NCBI RefSeq assembly: GCF_028502605.1
Contig: NC_079234.1
Coordinates: forward strand, 62,001 to 126,000
Length of the DNA: 64,000 nt
Direction of reading: 5' to 3'
DNA from: Trichoderma breve
Taxonomy: Eukaryota > Ascomycota > Sordariomycetes > Hypocreales > Hypocreaceae
Shown here: piece by piece, positions 33,250 through 43,101 of the stretch
Layout of the letters: each line of letters starts with the position of its first letter
Position numbering within the stretch: the stretch's first letter is position 1
Notes under the pieces: generated by a model
What the model was told of the DNA's origin: nothing
The model's input: only the letters and a program-made list of their open reading frames with translations
Databases searched by the model: none
Position numbers and translations under genes: made by a program

Positions 33250-34910
33250 ATGTCATTGCTTGAGAGCCGAACGGTTCCTCTGTGGATCGGCAATAAAGCA
33301 GTCTTGTCCGGCATTACATTCCCAGTAACCAACAGTGCCACCGGTGAGTCCCTAACGGCACACGGCGCTACACCAGAGATTGTTCAGAATGCAGTGGACA
33401 GTAGCTACCAGGCCTTTAACACCTGGAAACGGAGTAGTCCATGGCAGCGGCGGGAGCTGCTCACCAGGGCAGCGAATCTGCTACGAGAGCGTAGAGAAGA
33501 AGCGGCAGCTATCTTACGGGCAAGTACAATCATCATTACAATGCTCCACGTGTTCATATAGGACTCTAATCCCTTTCATTACGTGCTTACCACAGGTCGA
33601 GACTCCAATTGACGATTTCATGGTCCATCAGATCAATATTCAGACCAGTATTGACCTCTTGGAAGAACTAGCGGGTCAGATCATGCACACCATGGATGCT
33701 GTCGTCCAGCCCAGTAAGCAATCGGACGCTATGCTGGCTATGGTCTTCCGAGAACCTCTCGGTGTTCAGGTCGGCATTGCACCATGGAACGCCTCATTAT
33801 TTCTCGGTATGCGAGCAGTAGCAACTCCCATAGCTTGCGGCAACACGGCGATTCTCAAGGCCTCAGAGAAGACCCCAATGGCTCACCATTTCATCGGTCG
33901 GCTTTTTCACGACGCAGGCTTCCCAGCGGGTGTCCTCAATGTCATACAGCATTCCCAGGAAGACGCTGTATCGATTGTGAACGCTCTCGTCTCGGACAGC
34001 CGTGTACGGAAGATTAATTTCACAGGCAGCACGGCAGTGGGCAAGATTATCGCAGCCAACGCTGCAAAGCACTGTAAACCAGTTTTGCTAGAACTGGGCG
34101 GCAAGTCCGCACAGCTCGTGCTCCCAGATGCTGACCTAGACAAGGCAGCGCAGGCAGCCGCTATTGGGGCTTTCACACACGTGCGTCGGCTCGTATCTTG
34201 TTCCTACGCTAGACAAGAAGACTAACATAGGTACGCAGCATGGCCAGGTGTGCATGTCGACAGAGCGGATCCTTGTAAGTGAAAGTGTCCTCGATAAGTT
34301 CTCAGAGAAACTCGCCGCAAGTTCGATGCGGTTCAGTGAGAACGTTTGCCCTGGGGCTTCGGTCGAACATACATCGAAGGTCACATCACTTCTAGAGGAT
34401 GCCCGGGCAAAGGGAGCAAGAATTCTAGGCGGGGGAGAGGGTGCGCATCAAGATGGCTCTTTCTTGACACCTCGGATCCTTGTCAATGTGACTAGGGAGA
34501 TGAAGATCTGGCATACTGAAACATTCGCCCCAATCGCCCTGCTCATCCCTTTCAGCACAGTCGACGAAGCTGTAGCACTGGCCAATGATACGGCATACGG
34601 CTTATCGGCAAGTGTCTACACGGCCAACATCCCACTAGCAATTGAGATTGGGCGGCGTCTTGAGAGTGGTTCAGTCCACATCAACTCCATGACAATCCAT
34701 GACGAGGCGCATATGCCTCACGGAGGCGTCAAAGAGAGCGGTTGGGGCCGATTTGGGGTGCCTTGGGGTAAACATGATCTGATTTTGCAGACCGTACTTG
34801 GACCCATGCTAACGAAAGCCAGGATTTGCCGAGTTTACACAATTAAAAACGATCACCATCACAGATACGCATCTGGCAGGCTAAGAGGGAGTTTTGCGAA
34901 CAGTAGCTAG
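33250..34910 (+). CDS. Aldehyde dehydrogenase (salicylaldehyde/vanillin dehydrogenase-like)
   Basis: Exons 33250-33519, 33596-34180 and 34239-34910 give 508 residues. Motifs in order are AFNTWKRSSPWQR, VGIAPWNASL (cofactor/catalytic Asn), KASEKTP, FTGSTAVG, LELGGKS (general-base Glu), GQVCMSTER (nucleophilic Cys), ETFAPIA and the C-terminal SGWGRFG. GQxCMSTER is typical of the aryl-aldehyde group that oxidises salicylaldehyde or vanillin to the acid with NAD(P). Intron 1 appears to use a GC donor (GCAAGT at 33520), because only that joins ILR to VETPID in frame. The last 35 residues after ILQTVL are unlike the family, so the true 3' end may involve a further exon. Confidence 0.85.
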
Positions 34911-35085
34911 CTTAAAATGCGACTCAGTATAAGCCTTACATTAAACATACATTATAGTAGTCGTTGTATCTGGAAGACTTTCTACCCACAGAATCCTAGT
35001 TTCAGATTGCTACTAGTTAAATACTTAAAAATACTGTTTACATTCGTTTCAATGTTGCCCAATGAGTCCCAAACGGGTGGAGCGA

Positions 35086-35099
35086 CGGGAGTGCTTCCG
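35086..35099. promoter_or_regulatory. CGG-N8-CCG inverted repeat (site 6)
   Basis: CGGGAGTGCTTCCG. It lies 132 bp upstream of the alcohol dehydrogenase ATG and shares GTGCTTCCG with site 3. Confidence 0.55.
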
Positions 35100-35230
35100 G
35101 CCCACGAAGTAAACATTAGCGCCGCACCTCGCCCAGTATATAGCATGCTTCTGCTCCTTAAGCCAATATTTTTCTAGTTGACTAATCCCTCTTTTCTTTT
35201 GCTTGAAGTTACAATAACTTCTGTCTCCAA

Positions 35231-36545
35231 ATGGCAGCTCCGAGAAATATCCGTACGAAAGCCTACGTTGTGCAGGGTGAAGGAGATCCGTTCACTCTCT
35301 GTGATGTTGTCTTGGACGAGGTACAACCAAACGAGGTGCTAGTGGAGATCTGGTACACAGGTATATGCCATACCGTAAGCATTTCGGCTTATTTTGTTGC
35401 CTTCTCGTTCTGTTAATCTCCTGTAGGATGTTGTTGTCCAGCATGGTGGCATGCCACTAGGAGGCTACCCAGCTGTTCTCGGTCACGAGGGAGCTGGCGT
35501 TGTGAGGTGGACAGGATCCGCAATCAAGGATAAATCTTTGAAGCCAGGAGACAGTGTACTGCTTTCATTTCATTCCTGCCGCCAATGTAGATTCTGTCTC
35601 GAGGGTCGGTGTGGCACATGTCCACACATGACGGAGACCAACTTTGTCCGCCCTGCCCGTCGAGATGCCGGAGCAAAATCACCAATATCACTTCTAGACG
35701 GCACAAAGGTTCATGGACAGTTTTTTGGACAGTCATCTATGAGCAAGCTGGCCGTCGTCGCAGAGGCGAGCATAATCAAGGTTGATGCGAGGCCAGAAGA
35801 GCTCCGCACATTACCTCCCATGGGGTGTGGCTACCTAGCAGGTGCTGGAACTGTGTTTAACGTGGTAAAACCACAGGTTCAGGACTCTGTAGCCGTTGTG
35901 GGCATGGGAGCCGTTGGTATTGCGGCGATGCTGGCTGCAAAGTCTCTCGGGGTACGACACGTCATTGCTATCGATGTTGTTGAAGCCAAGTTGAAGGTGG
36001 CATCCTCTCTAGGGGCAACACATATTGTCAACTCGGCAGCAGAGCCAGATTTGCAGACCGCGCTGCACGCCATTATCCCGGGTGGCCCAAACAGTATTAT
36101 AGACACAACCGGCTTGGTCGGAGTGCTCGAGGCCTCAGTGAAAGCTCTCGCTCATGGCGGAACGCTGGCTCTAGTGGGAGTTCCCGCTCCAACTGCAACC
36201 ATGCGAATCAATGCGCTGGATTTGCTGCTGTCGTGTAAACGAGTAATCGGTGTCATTGAGGGAGCCACCGATCCGCATATTGTATTAAGTTCCCCACCCT
36301 TACTCTCATATTTGTAGGTTTGCTAACCTTTCGACCTACAGCTAGTTCCTAAGCTTTTCGAGCTCTACCGCGATGGAAAATTCCCCGTCGACTGCTTGGC
36401 AAAAGTTTATCCAGCGGAGCAACTTGACAAGGCAATCACGGACCTTGAATCGGGTCTGGTAAGTGCTACGACTTAGAAAAGAATTCAGGTTATTAATGAA
36501 TCTTAGATTGTCAAGCCGATCCTGTCGTGGGAGAATTTGTACTGA
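35231..36545 (+). CDS. Zinc-dependent alcohol dehydrogenase (aryl/benzyl alcohol type)
   Basis: Exons 35231-35374, 35427-36281, 36342-36458 and 36507-36545 give 384 residues. The protein is a medium-chain dehydrogenase: GICHT supplies the catalytic-zinc Cys, GHEGAGVV the catalytic His/Glu region, and SCRQCRFC...GTC the four structural-zinc cysteines. GMGAVGIAAMLAAKSLG is the NAD Rossmann loop, followed by an Asp (AIDVV) that favours NAD over NADP. The closest remembered relatives are aryl-alcohol (benzyl alcohol) dehydrogenases. It would convert an alcohol to the aldehyde used by the neighbouring aldehyde dehydrogenase, and the two lie in tandem on the same strand. The tiny last exon keeps family sequence (IVKPIL). 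Confidence 0.9.
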
Positions 36546-36743
36546 TGATGATCTGGTTACCGCTGAATCATTTTTTTTATCTTACATACAAGCCAGTTTA
36601 AAGAAGAACGAATTGTACACACCTTTTTCATAAAATCTAAAAAAGCACAATACACTTAGTACATATTGAAACCCTTTTAGAATAGTTCCATTTATTGTGA
36701 ACATAACTGTCCGCAACAGGTCAGAACTACACCGGAAGCCATG

Positions 36744-36757
36744 CGGATATGCAGCCG
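36744..36757. promoter_or_regulatory. CGG-N8-CCG inverted repeat (site 7)
   Basis: CGGATATGCAGCCG. It lies 117 bp upstream of the second SDR gene. Confidence 0.55.
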
Positions 36758-36873
36758 TAGATTGACCCACATGCGGCATGACTTCCGTCTATGTATACAT
36801 GACATCTGGGCGATATAAGGTGCCTTTTTATAGATTCATGTGAACAGTATTTGCGCTTATTGTGATTTTACCT

Positions 36874-37815
36874 ATGGCCTCTGCTATAGCTCGTGCCGGA
36901 TTGTTGGCGGGCAAGGTGTCTGTAATTACAGGAGCCTCGTCTGGCTTGGGGCAAGCCATGGCACTGGAGTTTGCCAAGCAGGGCGCTACCGTCGTCTGTG
37001 CCGACCAAACACCTGGTCCCAACGCAAACAAGAACCGACTCACGCATGAAATAATATGTGATCGAGGGGGCAAGGCGGTCTTTATCTCGACAAATGTCGC
37101 AGAGGAGAGTGACATGTTGAAGCTCGTCCGGGATTCAGCGAATCAGTTTGGTCGGATTGACATGTGAGTTCTACAACATATAGTCAAGTCATTATCTTTA
37201 AAAGCTGATGGTATGTAGAATGGTTAATAATGCTGGCATTGCCCCAGAGGCCTCTGAGCCGCGACCCATCTGGGAGACATCATTACAAACGTTCGAACGA
37301 ACTTGGGGAGTAAACATGCGCGGTGTCTTTCTCGGATGCAAATATGCTGGTACTCAGATGATGCGCCAAGAGAGAAATCGCAAAGACGGTAGGGCTGGGA
37401 CTATTATCAACATCGGATCAATACTCGGCGTGTTGGGTAAACCAGGCACGCCTGCTTATTCGGCCACCAAGGGGGCTGTAATCGCCTTTACACGAGCAGT
37501 AGCTATGGATTATGCTCCTCACGGCATCCATTGCAATTCGATTCTTCCGGGATGTATGTATGGTCATCACAAGTGCTTATAGTATCAACGCTAACTCAAC
37601 CCAATCCCTTAGTCACGCGAACTCCAATGATCTCAGCTATGACAGAAAACGTCGAAATCGAGCGAGAAATGGCACAACGACATCCTCTCAAGCGACTTGG
37701 AGAGCCACAAGATATTGCAAGCGCTGCTGTTTTCCTGGCCAGCAGCATGTCGGATGGAATTACCGGCCTGAACTTGTCTGTGGATGGTGGGCTACATAGT
37801 CAACTAAGCTTATGA
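36874..37815 (+). CDS. Short-chain dehydrogenase/reductase (classical SDR)
   Basis: Exons 36874-37163, 37219-37553 and 37613-37815 give 275 residues. The first in-frame ATG is at 36874. Features are [16 protein letters not shown] (cofactor loop), CADQ at the end of strand 2, [13 protein letters not shown] (catalytic Ser), YSATKGA (Tyr and Lys) and LPGFTRTPM spanning intron 2. It ends with the common GLNLSVDGG strand. This is a classical fungal SDR acting on an unknown alcohol/ketone of the cluster pathway. It is the third gene in a plus-strand run with the aldehyde and alcohol dehydrogenases. Confidence 0.9.
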
Positions 37816-37954
37816 TCCTTATTATTAGGTAACTGTATTGGTCTGGATAGCAATTATAACACATGGAGCACCATCGAAATAGTTGAAAATGCGGTCAATT
37901 CATGTCGTTCTAGTGATTTTCAAGTTCGTCCATATTTCTAAGACTAAGTGCTGT

Positions 37955-39381
37955 CTACTTGTCTAACGATTCTGCCTTAATACCTTCGTATACTTTGGAT
38001 TCTATCCCCATCCAAAGCTCGACAACTTTGGGGTCAGCAAACGGCAGAATTTGGGATGCAACGAGGCCAGCAATTCCCTGTTGCCGATCACACCACCAAA
38101 ATGCATTGGAGAGGCCAGACCATTGCCCTGTCTTCTCAGAGCGGCCGGTCGGGCCGGGAGTAATCATGAAGCCCAGTCCCCAGCCTTGCGGCGTCGGCGG
38201 CGGGCAAGGGGGATAGAAAGCCTCGGCCATATAGACTAGCTCCGGCTTTACAGCAGGCAAGTGACGGCGGGCAAAATTTGGCAGCCATGCTAGCTGGTTG
38301 GTAAACATGGCTTCAACGGTAGCAGGTGCAAGTACCACCTCGCCTGAATGAGACCTGCCGTCTCGCAGCAACATGGCAAGGATTTCTGAGACAAAGGTTA
38401 ACACAGTGACAGCCAGCAATGGTTTGTGTAGAACATACTTCCAAATTCTCGGGTGCTCCCAAAAAGTCCTGCGCCGCCGCTATGGAAGCTGTGGGCTGCA
38501 TCTGCCTCCAACGGGCGGCTGAGGAGAGGTGTGCGAGGAGAGAGGTTGCCCTCTTGGTCGCGTTGCCATATGCCAACGAGTCTCTCTCTCATCTCTAAGG
38601 AGGGAGTCATAGTCAAGTCGTGGATGCCCAAGGGAATAAATATGTGGCGCTGCATGTAATCACCTAATTTCATGCCCGTAACACGCTCAACGGCTACGCC
38701 AGCCCAGTCCATGGAAATCTTAGATACGGCTTAGCATGAGCATATTTAAAAACACACAGTGAACATACCTACACCATACTCGAATGTTTCTCCTGGTTGG
38801 TTGACAAGAGGTTGTAGAATGTCATCCATGTGCCCGGAAAATTCGTTAAAATTGACTCTGTCAGCGCGACATGCCTTAGAGTAGGCCTGAAGCTTGGGGT
38901 TTAGAAATGAGTATCCGAATCCAGCTATTTTTATAATTGTCAGAATTGTCACAGCTCTCTATATACTAGCTTGTGACAAAATACCTGTATGAGTCAACAA
39001 CATCCGCAGCGTGATGCGGGACTGCGCCGGTTCTAGAGTGCCATTCTCCTGCACAACCTTGAGATCTACAAGCTCTGGGCAGAGACCTTCCAACTGGTCT
39101 GCATCATCGAGACGGAGAATTGAGGCCTCGACGAGCTGCATGCAAGCAATACTAGTGACCAGCTTTGTACACGACGCCAACCAATAAATATCGTTACTAT
39201 CCTCCCTATCCTTTCTTCCAAATGAAGCCGTCGCGGAGTGCACAAAGAGTTCTGGTTGAGAACCGGTACCAACAACAACGGTACTGGCACAGGGCACGCC
39301 GGTTGGTTGCCCCGTGGAGGCGATATCGAGAAGGCTGCGTATATCAGCCGCAGCCTGCTCAGAGAGAGAAAAGCTCGCCAT
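37955..39381 (-). CDS. Class C beta-lactamase-fold serine hydrolase (esterase/transesterase)
   Basis: Exons 39381-38985, 38924-38773, 38718-38439 and 38385-37955 give 419 residues. SCTK at residues 70-73 is the catalytic SxxK. The FEYG|ISMDWAG junction over intron 2 holds the family Tyr (YG/YSN motif), and HSGGAGLFGSTREF and GWGLGF are typical of fungal LovD/EstB-like proteins. These hydrolyse esters or transfer acyl groups rather than destroying antibiotics. In this cluster an esterase acting on a Baeyer-Villiger ester is a sensible guess. No signal peptide is seen, so it is probably cytosolic. It diverges from the FAD monooxygenase over one shared CGG-N8-CCG site. Confidence 0.85.
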
Positions 39382-39558
39382 TATGATATTTTAGTGTACC
39401 TGTATATGCATTGGGCATCTATTACAGCTCATACCATCATATAATAACGTTTTTAAATCTTTTACAGTATTTTCTGTAGATAGATGATACCTTTGTGGGG
39501 AGAGGGCCATATTGGCCGGGTAGGGGTCCCGGAAGCCGGGTTTTGGATGCTCCACCCC

Positions 39559-39572
39559 CGGATGCAGATCCG
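39559..39572. promoter_or_regulatory. CGG-N8-CCG inverted repeat (site 8)
   Basis: CGGATGCAGATCCG. It lies in the 343-bp divergent promoter between the beta-lactamase-fold gene and the FAD monooxygenase. It is nearly identical to site 2, including upstream CACCCC. Confidence 0.6.
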
Positions 39573-39724
39573 TTGCCGGCTTCCAGTACGGTGCAATGCA
39601 AATTTCCCTCAGTGTTGAGGAGCAGCCATCTCTACTCCGTACAATCTGTCTGAAAAGGACTTCATACGATACCTCAATAATATTTGTGCACTTTGCGAAG
39701 CGGTCGAAACAGCGAGACGGCGTC

Positions 39725-41721
39725 ATGGCTGAACAAGTCGATGTACTCATTTGTGGCAGCGGATCTGCGGGGCTTTGCGCGGCTGTCTGGCTGGCACGAT
39801 GCGGCATCAACTACAAGATCGTGGAGCGCCGAGCTGGCCCTCTTGAGAATGGCCAAGCGGATGGTGTGCAGTGTCGAACCGTGGAGATATTCGAAAGCTT
39901 TGGCATATCCGAGGGCCTCCTCAAAGAGGCCTATCATGTGCTCGAGGTTGCTTTTTGGGCAGCAGAGGGCGAGGGCATTAAACGTACTCACTACGCAGCC
40001 GACACGGAGCCTGGCTTGAGCCACCAGCCTCATGTCATCCTGAATCAGGCAAGGATAAATGGCCTGCTGATCGAAGAGATACAGCGGGTGTCTGGAAGCG
40101 TGGAGATTGAGTACGGATGCGACGTACAGAGCGTGGAAGTTGATGATATCGTTCCCGAAGACTCTGCCGCCTGCTGCATTACCACCAGGGCAATTTCGAA
40201 CGGGCAACAGAAGGTCTTTCGATCAAAATATGTGCTTGTCAGTTGGCTAGACAATCACCCTGTCGCATTTTTACTTCACTGCTAACGACAGGTTAGGCTT
40301 GTGATGGAGCTCATAGCGCGGTAAGGAAATCTTTGGGTATTGCCATGGTCGGGGACTCCACGAATGCCATCTGGGGTGTTATGGACCTCCATGCCAGAAC
40401 AGACTTCCCCGACATCCGGAAGAAGGCAATCATCCATTCGCGCGCCGGCAATCTCATGATCATCCCCCGCGAGGGCGACTCCATGATCCGTTTCTACATC
40501 GAGCTTGGTGATGCAGCTGTCAGTGACATCACATTAGATGACTTGCAGGAACGGGCGCGTCGAATTTTCCAGCCCTATTCCGTGGAGTTCATGGAGACGG
40601 TCTGGTGGTCGGCATACTCAATTGGCCAGCGCCTGGCTGACAACTTTGCCAAGGCTGGACGTGTGTTTTTGACAGGGGATGCTTGCCATACGCATTCGCC
40701 AAAGGCCGGACAGGGTATGAACGTGAGCCTGCAAGATGGCTACAACATTGGCTGGAAGCTGGCATCAGTTCTCAGGGGCCAATCCTCTCCCCAAATTCTC
40801 GAAACATATATTTCGGAGCGCCAGAAAACGGCGGCGCAGCTGATCAATTTTGACCGATTCTTCACAAAACTCTTTTCCTCCTCTTACCGACAAGAGAATG
40901 GGATTTCTTCACAGGATTTCAAGGACCAGTTTGTCAAGGCAGGTCGATACACAGCCGGCCAAGGCGTGAGATACGAAGAATCTGTCTTTGTATCCCCAAG
41001 CCCAGCTGATGAGAGCCTGGCTCGGAACGTAACCGTTGGAATGCGCTTCCCCAGTGCCCAGGTTGTCCGGTTCTGCGATGCCCGCGCTATGCAACTGGTG
41101 GCAGCGCTCCCCGCCGATTCCCGGTGGCATGTCGTTGTGTTTGCTGGGGACATTTTGCAGCAGACAGCAGCCGACAGGCTTATCAAGGTCCGCCGGGTCC
41201 CCAAACTTCTTATAGCACCGCTCCGCTAACAGAAGCTATTTACATGCAGGCTGCAGAAAAACTACAGGACATCATAGATACCTTTACACCAGATGGTCAG
41301 GATACGAATTCCGTCATTCAAGGAGTGCTTGTGCTTGCGTCCAAGCGTGTCAAGGTGGAGCAGAGCATGATCCCTGATGTCTTCACCCCGATAACAGGCA
41401 AATGGAAGATCAAACGTGAGTAGTCAGGTTAGCTCTCATATTTCGTATACTGACATGACCAGATCTCCAAAAAGTCTTCGTGGATGACGAGAGTTACAAT
41501 TCAGGGCATGGGAAAGCATACGAAGCGTACGGCATTCATTCTGAGGGATGCTTGATCATCATTCGCCCAGACCAATGTAAGTTGTCAAATTGTGCATGAT
41601 AGGGTAGTACACTTGCAATGCGCTAACTAAAGTAGACGTCGCAAAGATTTGCTCTTTAGATGACACGAAGGATGTCCTGAATTTCTTTAGCCAGTTTTTA
41701 ATTTCCAAGAAATTAAATTAA
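39725..41721 (+). CDS. Phenol 2-monooxygenase-type FAD-dependent aromatic hydroxylase
   Basis: Exons 39725-40237, 40297-41187, 41250-41415, 41463-41576 and 41636-41721 give 589 residues. The N-terminus has the FAD Rossmann loop GSGSAG and the strand-2 acidic end (VERR), then GVQCRTVEIFESFGI, a hallmark of phenol/3-hydroxybenzoate hydroxylases. CDGAHSAVRKSLG (DG motif) follows intron 1. LTGDACHTHSPKAGQGMNVSLQDGYN is the second FAD motif (GD...P...G-N). The C-terminal 150 residues form the thioredoxin-like domain of this group, continued through three small exons (YGIHSEGCLIIIRPDQY). It hydroxylates a phenolic ring ortho to OH using NADPH and O2, and length and domains look intact. It is a functional relative of the decayed gene at 12.7-13.7 kb. 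Confidence 0.9.
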
Positions 41722-42117
41722 GCAAAAGTACTAGAGAATCAAAAGCATTAGAAAATTTGGGCAAGGGAAGAATGCTAATCTATTTTGTAAAATACGTACT
41801 CTATATACCATAGGCTCCCTAATTACCTAGTAATTAGGCATCAGATTGGGGACATATTCAATTTTCTGTGTATTTTAAGACTAATTCGTTATCCTTCCTG
41901 TGAATATTTCGTAGCCTCAATTGGCAAGTCTCACATTCCTTGTCACAAGTCACATGTGTCTTCTGGGACTCCTAAATATCCACTTGTCTATGCTGCCTAC
42001 CTCGTCTGACATACCTGACTGATCCTTGCCATCAATTGATCGCACCGCTGGAAAAAGACCGTCATTAAAGTGACAAATTGCTAAAGAATAATTACCTCTT
42101 TTCTAAAGATAAGCATT

Positions 42118-42969
42118 ATGATACATACATATCTTTCCGCCCCAAATTTTAACATACCGCCCCCGCCGGATTGCCCCTTGGTCTTAGGACAGATCTTGAC
42201 TGATCCAAAAGACCCTCTCTATAGCCTCAACGCCGGTGAGGTAGTTATTCCTCTTGACTCTCCTCAGATTTGCTCCCTACCAGCAAAGGGCTTCTCTGCT
42301 ACCCGATCACAACTAAAGGAAGGCAACTTCAAGGTCTGGACCAAGCTGTCGGATTTGTTCCCTATTGGGGTCAGCGCCGAGGGCGGTAAACGTGGTAGCT
42401 CCGAGGATGTCTTCACGATTGAATGCGTTGAGACAACCTTCTTCCTTCCGACGCCCACGTATTTGGCTAAGAGCCTCCGATGTGAGGCGGTGCGGAGCTA
42501 TCTCGATGGTGCCCGCTGGAAGAAATCGCTATACATAGTCACAGGGATCAAGGTCGCCCGCGGTGCCAAGGTAAAGAGCTCTACAGTCAACAGCAAGAGT
42601 TCTCACTGCGAGCTATCGGCTGGTTTGGCGCAGTCGGGCCTTCCATTGAGCGTTGGTGTCGGCGCCGGGTCCAAGAAGGAGGCAAATGAGATTACGAGCT
42701 TTGAGAGCGACGGATTCCTACTGGCCTTCGAAGTCCGCGAGATCAAATGCACCAAGAAACAACCACCGTCCACAAAGCTCTACCACAAAGGTGCCATGTT
42801 CGAAGCTAGGGTTCCAAAAGGCCAGGAGGCCGACAGTGAATTTTATTTCACGATGGAAGAGACCGACCCAATTCCAGCTAGCCATACTGCACAGGCGTTT
42901 GGTCCGCTTGGACTCGCGAGTCAGAATTCAGGTGATGGTGACGAAGATAGGTTTTGCATTGAGCCTTGA
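42118..42969 (+). CDS. Gasdermin-like protein (HET-Q1/RCD-1 type)
   Basis: This single exon encodes 283 residues, close to the size of fungal gasdermin-like proteins. The N-terminal part reads PLVLGQILTDPKDPL, then NFKVWTKLSDL. The centre has alternating beta strands with SLYIVTGIKVARGAKV, followed by a Gly-rich SVGVGAGSKK and a GFLLAFEVREIKC strand before a variable tail of about 50 residues. This order recalls the fungal gasdermin N-domain with its short inhibitory C-terminal extension. Known members form membrane pores after proteolytic removal of the tail and cause hyphal cell death in allorecognition. The convergent neighbour, 132 bp away, is a subtilisin-like protease gene, the expected partner. 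The family call is from memory of the pattern, not a search. No signal peptide, so it is cytosolic. Confidence 0.6.
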   Translation: MIHTYLSAPNFNIPPPPDCPLVLGQILTDPKDPLYSLNAGEVVIPLDSPQICSLPAKGFSATRSQLKEGNFKVWTKLSDLFPIGVSAEGGKRGSSEDVFTIECVETTFFLPTPTYLAKSLRCEAVRSYLDGARWKKSLYIVTGIKVARGAKVKSSTVNSKSSHCELSAGLAQSGLPLSVGVGAGSKKEANEITSFESDGFLLAFEVREIKCTKKQPPSTKLYHKGAMFEARVPKGQEADSEFYFTMEETDPIPASHTAQAFGPLGLASQNSGDGDEDRFCIEP

Positions 42970-43101
42970 CACCTGATGTGTCTATGAAGCTACTTAGGCG
43001 GTTGCTGTGTCGCATTAGAACTGCATCTCCATAACTCTAGTATCACGGGTTGCAGCTTTTTACACATAGGGTATTAAAATTTGACTCTATCTCTCAAACT
43101 C

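Noticed and set aside
22403..41721. Secondary-metabolite biosynthetic cluster
   Set aside because: No PKS, NRPS, terpene synthase, prenyltransferase or cytochrome P450 is present; the enzyme set fits catabolism better.
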